Shown: piece after piece, positions 21,757 through 21,869 of the stretch
How the letters are laid out: each line of letters starts with the position of its first letter
How positions within the stretch are numbered: the first letter of the stretch is position 1
Source of the DNA: Candidatus Taylorbacteria bacterium RIFCSPLOWO2_01_FULL_50_130
GTDB lineage: Bacteria > Patescibacteriota > Minisyncoccia > Phycocordibacterales > UBA10002
NCBI GenBank assembly: GCA_001821155.1
Contig: MHSB01000008.1
Span: 1-21,869 of the forward strand
Length of the DNA: 21,869 nucleotides
Reading direction: 5' to 3'
Notes under the pieces: generated by a model
What the model saw: the letters and a program-made list of their open reading frames with translations, nothing else
The model's database searches: none
Told to the model about the DNA's origin: nothing
Position numbers and translations under genes: made by a program

Positions 21757-21869
21757 TTATCGGTCATTCAGTTTCTTTAGGGGCTTTGCCGGTACACCAG
21801 CGACGACGGTATTCGCCGGCACGTCTTTGTTGACAAAACTGTGGGCGCCCACAACCGCGCCCTCCCCTA
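21757..21869 (-). CDS. Hexapeptide-repeat (left-handed beta-helix) acyltransferase, C-terminus only
   Basis: The gene enters from the right edge; only the last 37 codons are visible, ending TAA at 21757-21759. They read GEGAVVGAHSFVNKDVPAN followed by TVVAGVPAKPLKKLNDR. The G-A-(x)-V-x-x-(D/N)-V-P-x-x-x-V-x-x-G-x-P-A-K ending is diagnostic for LbH acyltransferases such as PglD, LegH, WbpD and WbbJ. Next to the aminotransferase and the retaining dehydratase, it is a good candidate for N-acetylating the new 4-amino group, but O-acetylation cannot be excluded from this fragment. Confidence 0.75.
   Translation of the reverse strand, partial: GEGAVVGAHSFVNKDVPANTVVAGVPAKPLKKLNDR

Overview
The window looks like a piece of a Candidate Phyla Radiation genome, most likely a Parcubacteria-type (Patescibacteria) organism. 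The reasons are the tightly packed, often overlapping genes, the general lack of Shine-Dalgarno sequences, a protein of unknown function (7360-7995) of a kind I associate with these bacteria, and hairpin-rich intergenic repeats. TGA acts as a stop (it forms the ATGA start/stop overlaps), so the genetic code is the standard bacterial one. Lineage is an inference from style, not from a marker gene.

Every gene I can support is on the minus strand, so transcription runs from the right end to the left. Read in that direction: (a) 21869-17708: the end of a hexapeptide-repeat acyltransferase, a DegT/DnrJ-type sugar aminotransferase, a UDP-GlcNAc 4,6-dehydratase of the configuration-retaining (LegB/PglF) type, and an ABC exporter. 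This set resembles the first steps of N,N'-diacetylbacillosamine or legionaminic acid synthesis plus a lipid-linked glycan flippase. (b) 17664-15164: a methyltransferase, a 212-bp hairpin-repeat spacer, and a capsule-type (KpsS/KpsC-like) glycosyltransferase. (c) 15146-2708: a nonulosonic (sialic-acid-like) acid locus containing the inverting dehydratase PseB, an SpsF-type cytidylyltransferase, a Gfo/Idh/MocA oxidoreductase, a second DegT aminotransferase, a GNAT acetyltransferase, a GT-B-like protein, a NeuB-family synthase, a YdcF/DUF218 protein, an unknown protein, a methyltransferase, a class III aminotransferase, a cytidylyltransferase fused to a formyltransferase, and a PseI-type synthase. 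(d) 2481-289: an O-antigen ligase/polymerase-family membrane protein with a C-terminal TPR region, and then the start of a probable EamA-type transporter at the left edge.

Together the genes would make one or two CMP-activated nonulosonic acids (pseudaminic type plus a legionaminic/neuraminic type), decorate them with acetyl, formyl and methyl groups, assemble them on a carrier, flip the glycan across the membrane and transfer or polymerise it outside. I see no gene for the UDP-sugar hydrolase step (PseG/LegG) and no initiating phosphoglycosyltransferase.

The most striking observation is in the PseI-type gene. A 201-bp block made of at least five stem-loops (2855-3055) interrupts it exactly between codons at the junction of the TIM barrel and the C-terminal SAF domain. 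It is a multiple of three long, carries a single in-frame TAA, and is followed by 48 further codons of intact SAF domain in the same frame. This resembles the in-frame palindromic elements known from Rickettsia. Other notable points are the cytidylyltransferase-formyltransferase fusion, a hairpin repeat family shared by the two largest intergenic gaps, and heptamer repeat tracts at both ends of the locus. No stretch over 300 bases lacks a gene; the gaps of 200-230 bases are described as repeats.
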